The translations under genes were made by a program, and so were the position numbers. Below, in pieces: positions 9,175 through 18,242 of a DNA stretch of 64,000 bases. Below the pieces are notes generated by a model. It ran no database searches. It was given only the letters and a program-made list of their open reading frames with translations, and was not told the DNA's origin. Source of the stretch: Tenacibaculum sp. (lineage in GTDB: Bacteria > Bacteroidota > Bacteroidia > Flavobacteriales > Flavobacteriaceae); NCBI GenBank assembly GCA_022448525.1, contig JAKVCX010000001.1, forward strand, positions 1-64,000. The letters run 5' to 3'. Numbering within the stretch: position 1 is the stretch's first letter; each line of letters begins with the position of its first letter.

Positions 9175-10032
9175 CTAATCGTTTTGTATTACAGACCTGT
9201 AATAACGCATTACTACATTTGGATCTGGATTTAAATTTGTCATCGCATCTTCTTTACCATCATAATCAAACTTCGATAACACATGTCTAATTGCCTCTAA
9301 CCTTGCAACCTTTTTTGTATTTGTTTTTATAATCGTCCAAGGACAATAAGTGGTATGAGTATTCGTAAACATTTCCTCCTTATAATGTGTATAACGATCC
9401 CAAAGCTCCTGACCTTTTTTATCTACTGGACTGAATTTCCAATGTTTCAAAGGATTCCCCATTCTAGCGTCAAATCTTTTTTGCTGTTCCTTTTTTGTAA
9501 TTGACAACCAAAACTTAATTACCACTACTCCATCTTCATACAACATATGTTCAAACTCAGGAACCTGAACCAAAAACTTTCTATATTGCGCTTCAGAACA
9601 GAAGCCCATTACAGGCTCCACAACTGCACGATTATACCAACTTCTATCGAAAAAAACGATTTCTCCAGGATTTGGCAACTCTTTAATATACCTTTGAAAA
9701 TACCACTGACCTCTTTCAACTTCCGTAGGCTTATTCAAAGCAACCAATCTAGAAGACCTTGGACTCAAATGCTCCATAAACCTCCTGATATTACCACCTT
9801 TTCCTGCAGCATCTCGTCCTTCGAAAATAACCGCAACACGTTTATTATTTTTAGCTATCCATTGTTGCAATTTCACCAACTCTATCTGCAAACATCTCAA
9901 TTCATTCTCATAATTCAGTTCTCTTTTCACTTTAGCAAAAGGAACCCCTTTATCAGAAATTAATTTAAGTAACTCTTCATTGCTTTTGATGCTTTGAAAG
10001 TCTTCAACGGTTAATTTTGGGTTATTTTCCAT
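9175..10032 (-). CDS. Polyphosphate kinase 2 family protein (first of a tandem pair)
   Basis: A 285-residue single-domain PPK2 with Walker A EGRDAAGKGG (71-80) and Walker B FFDRSWYNRAVVEP (from 127). It resembles its downstream neighbour over the full length but carries a longer C-terminus ending PNVVMRYYRSVI. This is the promoter-proximal gene of the pair; the ATG at 10032 faces the lpxR-like gene across a 93-base divergent region. Members of this subgroup usually act on ADP/GDP, but the nucleotide is an inference. Confidence 0.92.
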   Translation of the reverse strand: MENNPKLTVEDFQSIKSNEELLKLISDKGVPFAKVKRELNYENELRCLQIELVKLQQWIAKNNKRVAVIFEGRDAAGKGGNIRRFMEHLSPRSSRLVALNKPTEVERGQWYFQRYIKELPNPGEIVFFDRSWYNRAVVEPVMGFCSEAQYRKFLVQVPEFEHMLYEDGVVVIKFWLSITKKEQQKRFDARMGNPLKHWKFSPVDKKGQELWDRYTHYKEEMFTNTHTTYCPWTIIKTNTKKVARLEAIRHVLSKFDYDGKEDAMTNLNPDPNVVMRYYRSVIQND

Positions 10033-10099
10033 AAAACATTAATGAATTACTAAAGTATAAATTATCACTAAGATTCTAATCAATTTTTCATTATTTCAC

Positions 10100-10107
10100 T
10101 ACCTTTA
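10100..10107 (+). promoter_or_regulatory. Putative -7 box of the lpxR-like gene
   Basis: TACCTTTA resembles TAnnTTTG (last base off). It directly abuts the upstream ATG at 10108, so a transcript would start at or after that codon. This favours the ATG at 10126 as the real start. Confidence 0.4.
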
Positions 10108-10125
10108 ATGCGGAACATATATTTT

Positions 10126-11076
10126 ATGAAAAAAACAATTTTAAGCACTCTACTGCTTTTGGTAGCTTTAACGACCTACGCACAAGCAAAATACAAGAGT
10201 GTTTTCAGCATAACAAATGACAACGACCTTTATATTTCAACCACACAAGATCGCTACTATACAAATGGTGTATTCTTAAATTATAGTTTTGCGACAGATA
10301 GTATTTCAAACAAACTAATCAAAAAGATTTATTCTTTCGAACTAGGCCAGAAATTATACTCTCCTTTCAGAGCAAATGTTAGAGATATTTCTGAGCACGA
10401 TAGACCTTTTGCTGGGTATTTATATGCTGGAGCTGGATTCAAAAATTTTTATGAGAATAATTCATTTTTCGGTTTGTCTGGAGAAATTGGAGTAATCGGT
10501 CCATCAGCTTTCGGAGAACAATCAATGAATTTTGTTCATAGCATATATGGCTTCAATCCTGCTGATGGATGGAAATATCAAATTAAGGATGCTTTTGCTT
10601 TGAACTTTAGAGCTGATTTTGTTCAACCACTAATAAAAAGAAGCAACTATTTCGACTTAAACTGGAAAAATTCAGCAAACTTAGGAACTGTTTTCACAGA
10701 TATATCTACTGGAATTTTTAGTAGAATCGGAACCAAAAAACTACAAAGCATAGCTAACTCTATAGGTTTTGGCAGTAATTTGAACAACAAAAAATCTAAA
10801 TTCAATAATGAAATTGAAACTTTCTTTTACATCAATCCTATGATTCGCTTCACATTATATGACGCAACAATACAAGGAAGCTTTCTTACTAGCAACAACA
10901 CTGTAACCTACGAATTAAGACCTTTGGTACTAACGACTGAATTCGGATTTTGGTTTACAGCAAATCGATTTAATTTCAAATACATGATTGTGCACCACAC
11001 GAAGAAATTAGAAAGCGAAAGAGTTCCAGGAGGAAATCTTTACGGTGGAATTCAAATTAACTACCTATTTAACTAA
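10126..11076 (+). CDS. LpxR-like lipid A 3'-O-deacylase (DUF2219), outer membrane
   Basis: From the ATG at 10126 the protein has a clean signal peptide (MKKTILSTLLLLVALTTYAQA), then the pattern of the LpxR family. The early strand holds ITNDND and YYTNGV, matching the Asn-Asp and Thr region of the known active site. DRPFAGYLYAG follows, then a His in NFVHSIYGF and a GWKYQI segment. The C-terminus ends in a typical barrel strand, GGIQINYLFN. LpxR is a calcium-dependent outer-membrane barrel that removes the 3' acyloxyacyl group of lipid A. Activity on this organism's lipid A is inferred. An in-frame ATG at 10108 would add six residues before the signal peptide and overlaps the putative promoter. 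Confidence 0.8.
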   Translation: MKKTILSTLLLLVALTTYAQAKYKSVFSITNDNDLYISTTQDRYYTNGVFLNYSFATDSISNKLIKKIYSFELGQKLYSPFRANVRDISEHDRPFAGYLYAGAGFKNFYENNSFFGLSGEIGVIGPSAFGEQSMNFVHSIYGFNPADGWKYQIKDAFALNFRADFVQPLIKRSNYFDLNWKNSANLGTVFTDISTGIFSRIGTKKLQSIANSIGFGSNLNNKKSKFNNEIETFFYINPMIRFTLYDATIQGSFLTSNNTVTYELRPLVLTTEFGFWFTANRFNFKYMIVHHTKKLESERVPGGNLYGGIQINYLFN

Positions 11077-11132
11077 TCAACAATAAAAACAAAAGTGTTG
11101 ATAAATTAATTTTTAATATTAATTGAATAGAA

Positions 11133-11140
11133 TATCTTTG
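11133..11140 (+). promoter_or_regulatory. -7 box of dnaN
   Basis: TATCTTTG fits TAnnTTTG exactly and lies 26 bases before the dnaN ATG, giving a leader of about 20 nt. No clear TTG is seen at the usual spacing. Confidence 0.55.
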
Positions 11141-11166
11141 TAAATCAAACTACTTTAATAAGAAAA

Positions 11167-12285
11167 ATGAAATTTATTGTATCTAGCTCACATTTATTAA
11201 AGCAATTACAAGTTTTAGGTGGGGTAATTAATAGTAATAACACATTACCAATTTTAGATAATTTTTTATTTGAACTATCTGAAAACCAATTAACTGCTTC
11301 AGCTTCTGATTTAGAAACTACAATGAGCGCAGTTATCAATGTGGAAAGCACTGATTCAGGATCAATAGCTATTAATGCTCGTTTATTATTAGACACATTA
11401 AAAACGTTCCCTGACCAACCTTTAACTTTTAAGACTCAAGGAGAGAACACAATTGAAATAAGTTCTGAACAAGGAAAATACGACATGGCATTTTATAGCG
11501 GTGAAGAATTTCCAAAAGCTATTGAGTTACCTTCTCCTACAAGTACAGAAATCCCTGCTCATGTGTTAGCTACTGCAATTTCGAAAACTATTTTCGCTGC
11601 TGGTAATGACGATTTAAGACCTGTAATGAGCGGAGTATTTTTTCAATTCAACTCAAAAGAATTAACATTTGTTGCAACTGACGCACACAAATTGGTAAAA
11701 TACACAAGAACTGATGTTTCTGCTGATAAATCTGCAGAATTTATCATGCCAAAAAAACCTTTAAACTTATTAAAAGGAATTTTAGGAGGAGCTGATGAAA
11801 ATGTTATAGTAGAATACAATGACACAAATGCTAAATTTACTTTCGACAATGTAGTTTTAGTTTGTCGTTTAATAGACGGGAAATATCCTAATTATGAAGC
11901 GGTAATTCCTAAAGAGAACCCAAACAAACTAACAGTTGATAGAGCTTCGTTTTTAAATTCAGTAAAACGTGTTTCTATTTTCTCTAGTAAAACGACTCAT
12001 CAAATCAGATTAAAAATGGCAGGAACTGAATTAAACATTTCTGCTGAAGATTTAGATTACGCAAACAAAGCTGATGAACGCTTGAGCTGTGATTATCAAG
12101 GAGATGATATGCAAATAGGTTTTAACTCTCGTTTCTTAAGCGAAATGTTAAACAACTTAAATGCTAATGATGTTCAATTAGAAATGAGTTTACCAAACAG
12201 AGCTGGAATCTTAACTCCAATTGACGGAACAGAAGACGGTGAACATGTTACAATGTTAGTAATGCCTGTAATGTTAAACGGATAG
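11167..12285 (+). CDS. dnaN: DNA polymerase III subunit beta (sliding clamp)
   Basis: A 372-residue protein, the usual length for the clamp. It starts with MKFIVSSSHLLKQLQVLGG and contains ASDLETTMSA, SGVFFQF...FVATDAHKLVKY and the C-terminal VTMLVMPVML end that forms part of the protein-binding pocket. It dimerises around DNA and tethers the replicative polymerase and other partners. dnaA is not adjacent, and no cluster of DnaA boxes marks an origin here. It has its own -7 box and a strong terminator, so it is probably a single-gene transcript. Confidence 0.97.
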   Translation: MKFIVSSSHLLKQLQVLGGVINSNNTLPILDNFLFELSENQLTASASDLETTMSAVINVESTDSGSIAINARLLLDTLKTFPDQPLTFKTQGENTIEISSEQGKYDMAFYSGEEFPKAIELPSPTSTEIPAHVLATAISKTIFAAGNDDLRPVMSGVFFQFNSKELTFVATDAHKLVKYTRTDVSADKSAEFIMPKKPLNLLKGILGGADENVIVEYNDTNAKFTFDNVVLVCRLIDGKYPNYEAVIPKENPNKLTVDRASFLNSVKRVSIFSSKTTHQIRLKMAGTELNISAEDLDYANKADERLSCDYQGDDMQIGFNSRFLSEMLNNLNANDVQLEMSLPNRAGILTPIDGTEDGEHVTMLVMPVMLNG

Positions 12286-12308
12286 TTTTACATTTATTAT
12301 AAATAATA

Positions 12309-12340
12309 AAAAAGTCCTGAGAAAATTCTCAGGACTTTTT
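12309..12340. terminator. Bidirectional terminator between dnaN and the convergent lipoprotein gene
   Basis: The 9-bp stem GTCCTGAGA/TCTCAGGAC (12314-12322 with 12327-12335) has a 4-nt loop. A-run before and T-run after allow it to work on both strands. Confidence 0.9.
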
Positions 12341-12369
12341 CTATATATCAGTTTTGTTAACTTCTAATT

Positions 12370-13347
12370 TTAGTATTGTAAAGTAACTGAAACAGTATTT
12401 GGATTTGTTGTATACCAATGTGCCCAATGTCTAGATTGCCCTTCTAAAGGAATGTATCTTTCTGGAGCCCAAGGAAAACCAACTGACCATGCAAATGTTC
12501 TTTGTGCGTTATTACAGTTACAATATCTTGATCCAGATGCTGAAGTAACAAAGTTTACCGGAGGAAACCCTGGAGTAGATCTTACTTCAAAAGCCATATC
12601 ATATTCTAGTCTGTTATCTGTTTTAGCAGTTTTCCACCAAGACCACCATAAGAACTTTTTACGTTCTTCAACTTTAGTACTTGCTCCGATAGAACTATAG
12701 AATCCCCAAAAACCATCAAACTGACGTGCCTTCATACGATAGTTACTACTAAAATACTGGTAATTAGTTTGTGATTTTGTAACAAACTCTTCATTCTCTT
12801 GAGTATTCTCGTGCATAAATACAGTTAAAGATTTACTAAACTCTAACGTTTCTCCTCTTCTAATCTTTAATTTCCCAGATTGATATTGCTCAATAAAGTT
12901 ATTTATATCTCCTGAACCTGAAGAAGCAGTGTAAGTGTAAACGAATTCTCCATCAATTCTATAGATTTTATCTTCGATACCAATTTCTCCATTTTCGTTT
13001 AACATCAACAATAACATATCATCATTTGAAGCAACCGTAGGAATAGATTTCTCCTCAACACCTAAAGCTTCCGCTTCTCTTTGATCTAAATTGTAAACCA
13101 ACAATAATGGATTATAAGTACCTCTTTCGGAAAATACTTTAGCTTCCTCTAAATAATCAGTTTCCGACGCTACACGTTCTTTTATAAAAGATTGTAACTC
13201 TTCTACTCTATCGAAATGAAGCATTGGCTTTCCTTCATGTTTCTTTACCGTTTCAACGGTTTCTTCATTTGGGTTAGAAACAATCTCCTCTTCTTTACAA
13301 CTAATAGCTACTAAAGCTACTACAATTAGCATTAAAATTTTTTTCAT
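12370..13347 (-). CDS. Lipoprotein of unknown function
   Basis: A 325-residue protein with a lipoprotein signal peptide (MKKILMLIVVALVAISC, lipobox AISC, Cys17) followed by an acidic stretch, so it should be membrane-anchored. I recognise no domain. The middle contains acidic and polar segments; the C-terminal third is rich in Trp, with FLWWSWWKTAK, SRYCNCNNAQRTF and WAHWYTT, and a Cys-Asn-Cys pair. Such aromatic-rich ends suggest a beta-sandwich, which is a guess. It is a single gene convergent to dnaN and divergent from parA. Confidence 0.7.
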   Translation of the reverse strand: MKKILMLIVVALVAISCKEEEIVSNPNEETVETVKKHEGKPMLHFDRVEELQSFIKERVASETDYLEEAKVFSERGTYNPLLLVYNLDQREAEALGVEEKSIPTVASNDDMLLLMLNENGEIGIEDKIYRIDGEFVYTYTASSGSGDINNFIEQYQSGKLKIRRGETLEFSKSLTVFMHENTQENEEFVTKSQTNYQYFSSNYRMKARQFDGFWGFYSSIGASTKVEERKKFLWWSWWKTAKTDNRLEYDMAFEVRSTPGFPPVNFVTSASGSRYCNCNNAQRTFAWSVGFPWAPERYIPLEGQSRHWAHWYTTNPNTVSVTLQY

Positions 13348-13457
13348 GATAGTTTTATTAATAGTTTTTAAAATTTACCTACTCGTTCGCTTTTCGGTTT
13401 ACGCGTTAGTTAAGGTTGATCAATCCTTTTACTTTTCTTTTTTGTAAAACAACACTG

Positions 13458-13465
13458 CAAACATA
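13458..13465 (-). promoter_or_regulatory. Putative -7 box of the lipoprotein gene
   Basis: On the minus strand TATGTTTG fits TAnnTTTG, giving a leader of about 105 nt. No good -33 TTG was found. The rest of the divergent region (13348-13639) shows only overlapping small inverted repeats (CCCTG/CAGGG at 13521-13539). Confidence 0.4.
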
Positions 13466-13639
13466 CTAGCCTATCCAAATAAGTTTCACATGATATCTCC
13501 TAGTTTACCAAAGGGAAAAACCCTGATAAAAAAACAGGGAACAATTTTATGCAGAAGTTTAACTTTTTTTGTTAATATCTTCCACTTTTAAAAGTCATAA
13601 ATAATTGTATTTTTACGTTCTGTAAATACATATAACAGT

Positions 13640-14401
13640 ATGGGCAAAATCATTGCAATAGCAAATCAAAAAGGAGGTGTAGGTAAAACTACTACATCGG
13701 TAAACCTAGCAGCTGCTTTAGGTGTTCTAGAAAAAAAGGTATTATTAATTGATGCGGATCCACAGGCAAATGCCACTTCTGGATTAGGTATTGATGTAGA
13801 AAGTGTAGACCTTGGAACATATCAAGTTTTAGAACATACAGCAAGTGCAAAGGAAACCATAATTAAAACAGAATCTCCTAATGTAGATTTGATTCCTGCT
13901 CATATTGATTTAGTAGCCATTGAAATTGAGCTAGTTGATAAAATTGAGCGTGAATACATGCTTAAAAAAGCATTAAACGAATTAGCAGATGAATATGATT
14001 ATATCTTAATTGATTGTGCTCCTTCATTAGGTTTAATTACGTTAAACTCTCTTGTAGCTTCAAATTCTGTTATTATTCCAATTCAATGTGAATATTTCGC
14101 ATTAGAAGGATTAGGAAAATTACTTAACACCATTAAAAGTGTTCAGAAAATTCATAACAAAGAATTAGAGATTGAAGGGTTATTATTAACAATGTATGAT
14201 GCTCGTTTACGTTTATCAAACCAAGTAGTTGACGAAGTAAGAAAGCATTTTAGTTCAATGGTTTTTGATACCGTAGTTCACCGAAACATTCGTTTAAGTG
14301 AAGCTCCAAGTTATGGAGAGAGTATTATTTCATATGACGCAACAAGTAAAGGAGCTGTTAATTATATTAACTTAGCAAACGAAATTATAAACAAGAACTA
14401 A
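13640..14401 (+). CDS. parA: Chromosome partitioning ATPase ParA (Soj)
   Basis: A 253-residue ParA with the deviant Walker A motif KGGVGKTT (11-18), LLIDADPQANAT and the Walker B-like DYILIDCAPSLG. It binds DNA non-specifically when ATP-bound and is driven by ParB-parS complexes to separate origins. parB starts 3 bases after its stop, the standard parAB operon. The size and lack of an N-terminal HTH fit the chromosomal type. Confidence 0.96.
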   Translation: MGKIIAIANQKGGVGKTTTSVNLAAALGVLEKKVLLIDADPQANATSGLGIDVESVDLGTYQVLEHTASAKETIIKTESPNVDLIPAHIDLVAIEIELVDKIEREYMLKKALNELADEYDYILIDCAPSLGLITLNSLVASNSVIIPIQCEYFALEGLGKLLNTIKSVQKIHNKELEIEGLLLTMYDARLRLSNQVVDEVRKHFSSMVFDTVVHRNIRLSEAPSYGESIISYDATSKGAVNYINLANEIINKN

Positions 14402-14404
14402 CAC

Positions 14405-15295
14405 ATGGCAAAAGCAACAAGGAAGCAAGCTTTAGGAAGAGGATTATCTGCTTTGTTAAAAGAAACTGCAGAAGTAAATTCAGCATCAGATGAAAATGCT
14501 GATAAAGTAGTTGGAAGTATTATTGAAATTGATTTGAACTTAATTGAAGTTAATCCATTTCAGCCAAGAACATACTTCGATGAAGAAGCTTTAAACGAAT
14601 TAGCAGCTTCTATTAGAGAATTAGGTGTAATTCAACCTATTACAGTAAGAAAACTTTCTGAAGAAAAGTTTCAGTTAGTTTCAGGAGAGAGAAGATTTAG
14701 AGCTTCAAAATTAATTGGTAACACAACTGTACCTGCATACATTCGTATTGCAAACGATCAAGAAATGCTAGAAATGGCATTAGTTGAAAATATTCAACGT
14801 AAAAACCTTGATCCAATTGAAGTTGCTTTATCTTACCAAAGATTAATAGACGAAATTAAACTCACACAAGAACAATTAAGTGTAAGAGTAGGAAAAAAAC
14901 GATCTACAGTAACTAATTACCTAAGATTATTAAAATTAGATCCAATTATTCAAACTGGAATGAGGGATGGTTTTATTTCTATGGGACATGGTAGAGCGTT
15001 AATTAATATTGACAGTGAAAAAGATCAAATTGATATTTACGAGAAAATTCTTCGTGATAAATTATCGGTGAGACAAACAGAAGACTTAGTTAGAGCTTTA
15101 AAAACTGGCGTTGAAAAAAAGCCAGAGGCAAAGAAAAACGCTTTACCTTCAGAAATTTCAAGTAGTTTAAAAAGTTTTAGTGAATTTTTTAGTGCAAAAA
15201 TTGATGTTTCAGTAAATAATAAAGGAAAAGGTAAAATTTCAATTCCGTTTGATTCTATTGAAGACTTTAATCGTATTAAAAAATTATTGAAGTAA
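14405..15295 (+). CDS. parB: Chromosome partitioning protein ParB (Spo0J)
   Basis: A 296-residue ParB. It starts with ALGRGLSALL and then has the ParB/sulfiredoxin-like CTPase domain with NPFQPRTYFDEEAL, GVIQPITVR and LVSGERRFRASK. ENIQRKNLDPIE and an HTH (VGKKRSTVTNYLRLLKLD) follow, then a C-terminal dimerisation region. It loads on parS and spreads as a CTP-dependent clamp. I saw no parS-like 16-mer palindrome nearby. The next gene starts directly after its stop codon. Confidence 0.96.
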   Translation: MAKATRKQALGRGLSALLKETAEVNSASDENADKVVGSIIEIDLNLIEVNPFQPRTYFDEEALNELAASIRELGVIQPITVRKLSEEKFQLVSGERRFRASKLIGNTTVPAYIRIANDQEMLEMALVENIQRKNLDPIEVALSYQRLIDEIKLTQEQLSVRVGKKRSTVTNYLRLLKLDPIIQTGMRDGFISMGHGRALINIDSEKDQIDIYEKILRDKLSVRQTEDLVRALKTGVEKKPEAKKNALPSEISSSLKSFSEFFSAKIDVSVNNKGKGKISIPFDSIEDFNRIKKLLK

Positions 15296-15892
15296 TTGAA
15301 ATACGCTAAATACATATTTGTTGTAATCTTTTTTTGTAGCGTAACTATTTTTGCCCAAGCAAAAGATTCTACGAAAACGCAAACAAGATCACTACAATAT
15401 ACACAAATAAAGCAACCGGATTACGATCCGTTAAACCCGTCTCGCGCCGCGTTTTACTCGGCAATTTTTCCAGGAGCAGGGCAAATTTATAACAATAGAT
15501 ACTGGTGGCAACTTCCTCTAATCTATGGTGGAATGGCAACCAGTATTTATTTCTACATTGATAATAATAACGAGTACAAACGTTTTAGAACGGCTTTTCG
15601 ACAAAGAAAAGCGGGATTACCTGACGAATTTTCAGATGAAAATGGAATTCCATTAATTTCTGATGCAGGTTTAGAAAGCGCGCAGAGACAACTACGTCAA
15701 AACAGAGATCTTTCCTTGTTAACAACAGTACTTATATATGTTTTGCAAATCGTAGAAGCTAGTGTTACAGCGCACCTTATTCAGTTTGATGACACGGACA
15801 GCTTAACTTTAACACCTTCTGCATTACCAAACATTAACTATAACGAAGAAACTACTCACAAACTAGGGTTAACCCTAAAATATTCCTTTTAA
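15296..15892 (+). CDS. DUF5683 membrane protein
   Basis: A 198-residue protein starting with TTG directly after the parB stop. The TTG is chosen because an evident signal peptide (KYAKYIFVVIFFCSVTIFAQA) follows and no nearby ATG would keep it. The conserved DUF5683 core is visible as NPSRAAFYSAIFPGAGQIYNNRYWW, with hydrophobic segments at about 85-100 and 140-160. The family has no established function. It is regularly found between parB and dapB in Flavobacteriia, as here. Confidence 0.85.
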   Translation: MKYAKYIFVVIFFCSVTIFAQAKDSTKTQTRSLQYTQIKQPDYDPLNPSRAAFYSAIFPGAGQIYNNRYWWQLPLIYGGMATSIYFYIDNNNEYKRFRTAFRQRKAGLPDEFSDENGIPLISDAGLESAQRQLRQNRDLSLLTTVLIYVLQIVEASVTAHLIQFDDTDSLTLTPSALPNINYNEETTHKLGLTLKYSF

Positions 15893-15894
15893 TT

Positions 15895-16596
15895 ATGAAA
15901 TTAGCCTTATTAGGTTATGGTAGAATGGGTAAAGAAATTGAAAAAATTGCCCTAGAACGTGGACATGAAATTGTCATAAAAACAAATGGTGATGAAGCAT
16001 ACGACATTTCAAAAGCAGATGTAGCCATTGATTTTAGTGTTCCATCTTCTGCTTTCAACAATATTTCCAATTGTATTAATAATAATGTACCGGTTGTTTC
16101 AGGAACTACCGGATGGTTAGATAAATATGATGAAGCTACAAATCTTTGTAAAGAAAAAAAAGGTGCGTTTATTTATGCCTCTAACTTTAGTCTAGGTGTA
16201 AATATATTCTTTGCTTTAAATGAAAGATTAGCAGACATGATGAAAACACAGAATCAATATTCACTTGATATTGAAGAAATTCATCATACTAAAAAATTGG
16301 ATGCTCCAAGTGGAACAGCAATTACATTGGCTGAAGGAATAATTGAAAACTCAAGCAAAGATTCTTGGGATTTAGATGGTGAAAAAACAGAGAAAAACAT
16401 TCCAATAAAAGCTGTTAGAACACCTGATGTTCCTGGAACGCATACAATAAATTATGAATCTGAAGTAGATTCTATAGAGATTAAACACACAGCGCATAAT
16501 AGAAAAGGATTTGCTCTAGGAGCAGTAGTTGCGGCTGAATGGCTTATTGGTAAAGAGGGTGTTTACTCAATGAGAGATGTGTTAAACATAGGTTAA
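15895..16596 (+). CDS. dapB: 4-hydroxy-tetrahydrodipicolinate reductase
   Basis: A 233-residue DapB of the lysine/meso-diaminopimelate pathway; it reduces HTPA to tetrahydrodipicolinate with NAD(P)H. It shows the Rossmann motif GYGRMG (7-12), SGTTGW (69-74) and the catalytic EIHHTKKLDAPSGTA (His130/His131, Lys134 region). Slightly short for the family, as is usual in Bacteroidetes. It starts 2 bases after the DUF5683 stop, so it is translated in the par-dap-lep operon. Confidence 0.96.
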   Translation: MKLALLGYGRMGKEIEKIALERGHEIVIKTNGDEAYDISKADVAIDFSVPSSAFNNISNCINNNVPVVSGTTGWLDKYDEATNLCKEKKGAFIYASNFSLGVNIFFALNERLADMMKTQNQYSLDIEEIHHTKKLDAPSGTAITLAEGIIENSSKDSWDLDGEKTEKNIPIKAVRTPDVPGTHTINYESEVDSIEIKHTAHNRKGFALGAVVAAEWLIGKEGVYSMRDVLNIG

Positions 16597-16667
16597 AAGA
16601 AAAAGAAATTGATAACGAATAAGACCATATAGCGTCTTATTGATTTTATAAAACAAAACGAAATAAT

Positions 16668-18239
16668 ATGTCATTTACAGGTTGGTTTATTTTATTCTTG
16701 GTAGTACAATTTATTCACTTTATTGGTACTTGCAAGCTTTATGAAAAAGCAGGCAGACAAGCTTGGGAAGCTGCAATACCTGTTTACAATGCTGTTGTAT
16801 TATTAGGAATCATTAAAAGACCTAAATGGTGGGTAATCTTACTTTTTATCCCAATTGTGAATTTAATTATGTTTCCGGTTTTTTGGATTGAAACATGTAG
16901 AAGTTTTGGGTTTAGAAGTACGAAAGACACACTGCTTGTGATATTGACTCTAGGATTTTATATTTTTTATATAAACTACGGAACAGAAGCAACATATAGA
17001 AAAGATAGAAGTTTAGAACCACCAAAAGGAGTTGGTGAATGGATTAGTTCTATTGCTTTTGCAGTTATTGCGGCTACAATTGTCCACAACTATTTTATCC
17101 GTCCTTACGTAATTCCATCTTCCTCTTTAGAAAAAACATTATTAATTGGAGATTATTTATTCGTTAGTAAATTTCATTATGGAGCTCGTGTACCGATGTC
17201 AACAGTAGCTTTACCAATGATTCACGATACAATTCCTCTAGTTAAATCAAAATCATACGTTTTTAGCGATAATTACGAAGAAAGAAACACATCTTTTGCA
17301 AATAAATTTCAATTGCCTTATTTGCGTCTTCCTGGGCTTACTTCGATTAAAAGAAATGACATTGTTGTATTTGGTCAGCCAGCGGATACGCTTAGGGATA
17401 TGAACGACTTAAAACCAGATAGAACATATTACAAACCAATTGACAAAAAATTAAATTTAGTTAAACGTTGTGTTGGAATTGCTGGTGATAGTTTAGAGAT
17501 TAGAGATGGGTACATCTTCATCAACGGAAAAAGATCAATTTTACCTCCTAACGCAAAACCTCAGTGGTATCATATAGTAGATACAGAAGGACAAAAGTTT
17601 AGCGATGCAGCTCTTTTAAGATATAATGTTCGTTTTGCAGAAGCTTATACTACAAGAGATGGCAAATATCTTTTAAATTTGACCGATGCGGAAGCTGCTA
17701 CAATTGCTAAAAACCCAATTGTAAGAAGTGTTACCAAAAAACTTGCACCAAATCACGAGTACGATTCAGATTTATTTCCTCAAAGTCCTTTACATAGATG
17801 GAATATCGACAATTTTGGTCCAATTTATATTCCGAAACAAGGAGCAACTGTTGAATTAAACAAAGAAACCTTACCTCTTTACAAACGCATCATTAGAGAA
17901 TACGAAAAAAATGATTTAACTTTTGTTAACGACGATATTTATATCAACGGTAAAAAAACAAATACTTATACTTTTAAGCAGGATTATTATTGGATGATGG
18001 GAGATAACCGTCAGAACTCTTTAGATGCCAGAAGATGGGGATATGTTCCTTTTGACCACGTTATAGGAAAACCAATTATGGTTTGGTTTAGTAAAGATAA
18101 CGAAACAGGAAGAATACGTTGGGAAAGAATGTTTATGACAGTAACCAATGGTGAATCTAAATCTTACTTCTGGATTGGAATCTTATGTGCTGGATTAGTA
18201 TTATTCTTTGTTTTAAAACCTAAAAAGAAAAAAGCTTAA
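16668..18239 (+). CDS. lepB: Signal peptidase I (long Bacteroidetes form)
   Basis: A 523-residue membrane protease that removes signal peptides of Sec substrates. The N-terminus adds about 110 residues with several membrane segments. The protease core then starts at IRPYVIPSSSLEKTL (catalytic Ser153; the usual Met after it is Leu). KRCVGIAGD carries the general-base Lys266, and box E is MMGDNRQNSLDARRWG. An insert of more than 100 residues separates boxes D and E. A last TM segment precedes the KPKKKKA tail. It is preceded by an 8-bp hairpin (16618-16641) with only a weak T-run after dapB, so read-through is likely. Confidence 0.95.
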   Translation: MSFTGWFILFLVVQFIHFIGTCKLYEKAGRQAWEAAIPVYNAVVLLGIIKRPKWWVILLFIPIVNLIMFPVFWIETCRSFGFRSTKDTLLVILTLGFYIFYINYGTEATYRKDRSLEPPKGVGEWISSIAFAVIAATIVHNYFIRPYVIPSSSLEKTLLIGDYLFVSKFHYGARVPMSTVALPMIHDTIPLVKSKSYVFSDNYEERNTSFANKFQLPYLRLPGLTSIKRNDIVVFGQPADTLRDMNDLKPDRTYYKPIDKKLNLVKRCVGIAGDSLEIRDGYIFINGKRSILPPNAKPQWYHIVDTEGQKFSDAALLRYNVRFAEAYTTRDGKYLLNLTDAEAATIAKNPIVRSVTKKLAPNHEYDSDLFPQSPLHRWNIDNFGPIYIPKQGATVELNKETLPLYKRIIREYEKNDLTFVNDDIYINGKKTNTYTFKQDYYWMMGDNRQNSLDARRWGYVPFDHVIGKPIMVWFSKDNETGRIRWERMFMTVTNGESKSYFWIGILCAGLVLFFVLKPKKKKA

Positions 18240-18242
18240 TCC

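Noticed and set aside
11077-11166. Replication origin beside dnaN
   Set aside because: No dnaA gene, no cluster of DnaA boxes and no AT-rich repeat array were seen; only ordinary intergenic sequence.
13348-15295. parS site near parAB
   Set aside because: I looked for a 16-bp palindrome of the TGTTYCACGTGRAACA type and found none by eye; it may lie elsewhere.
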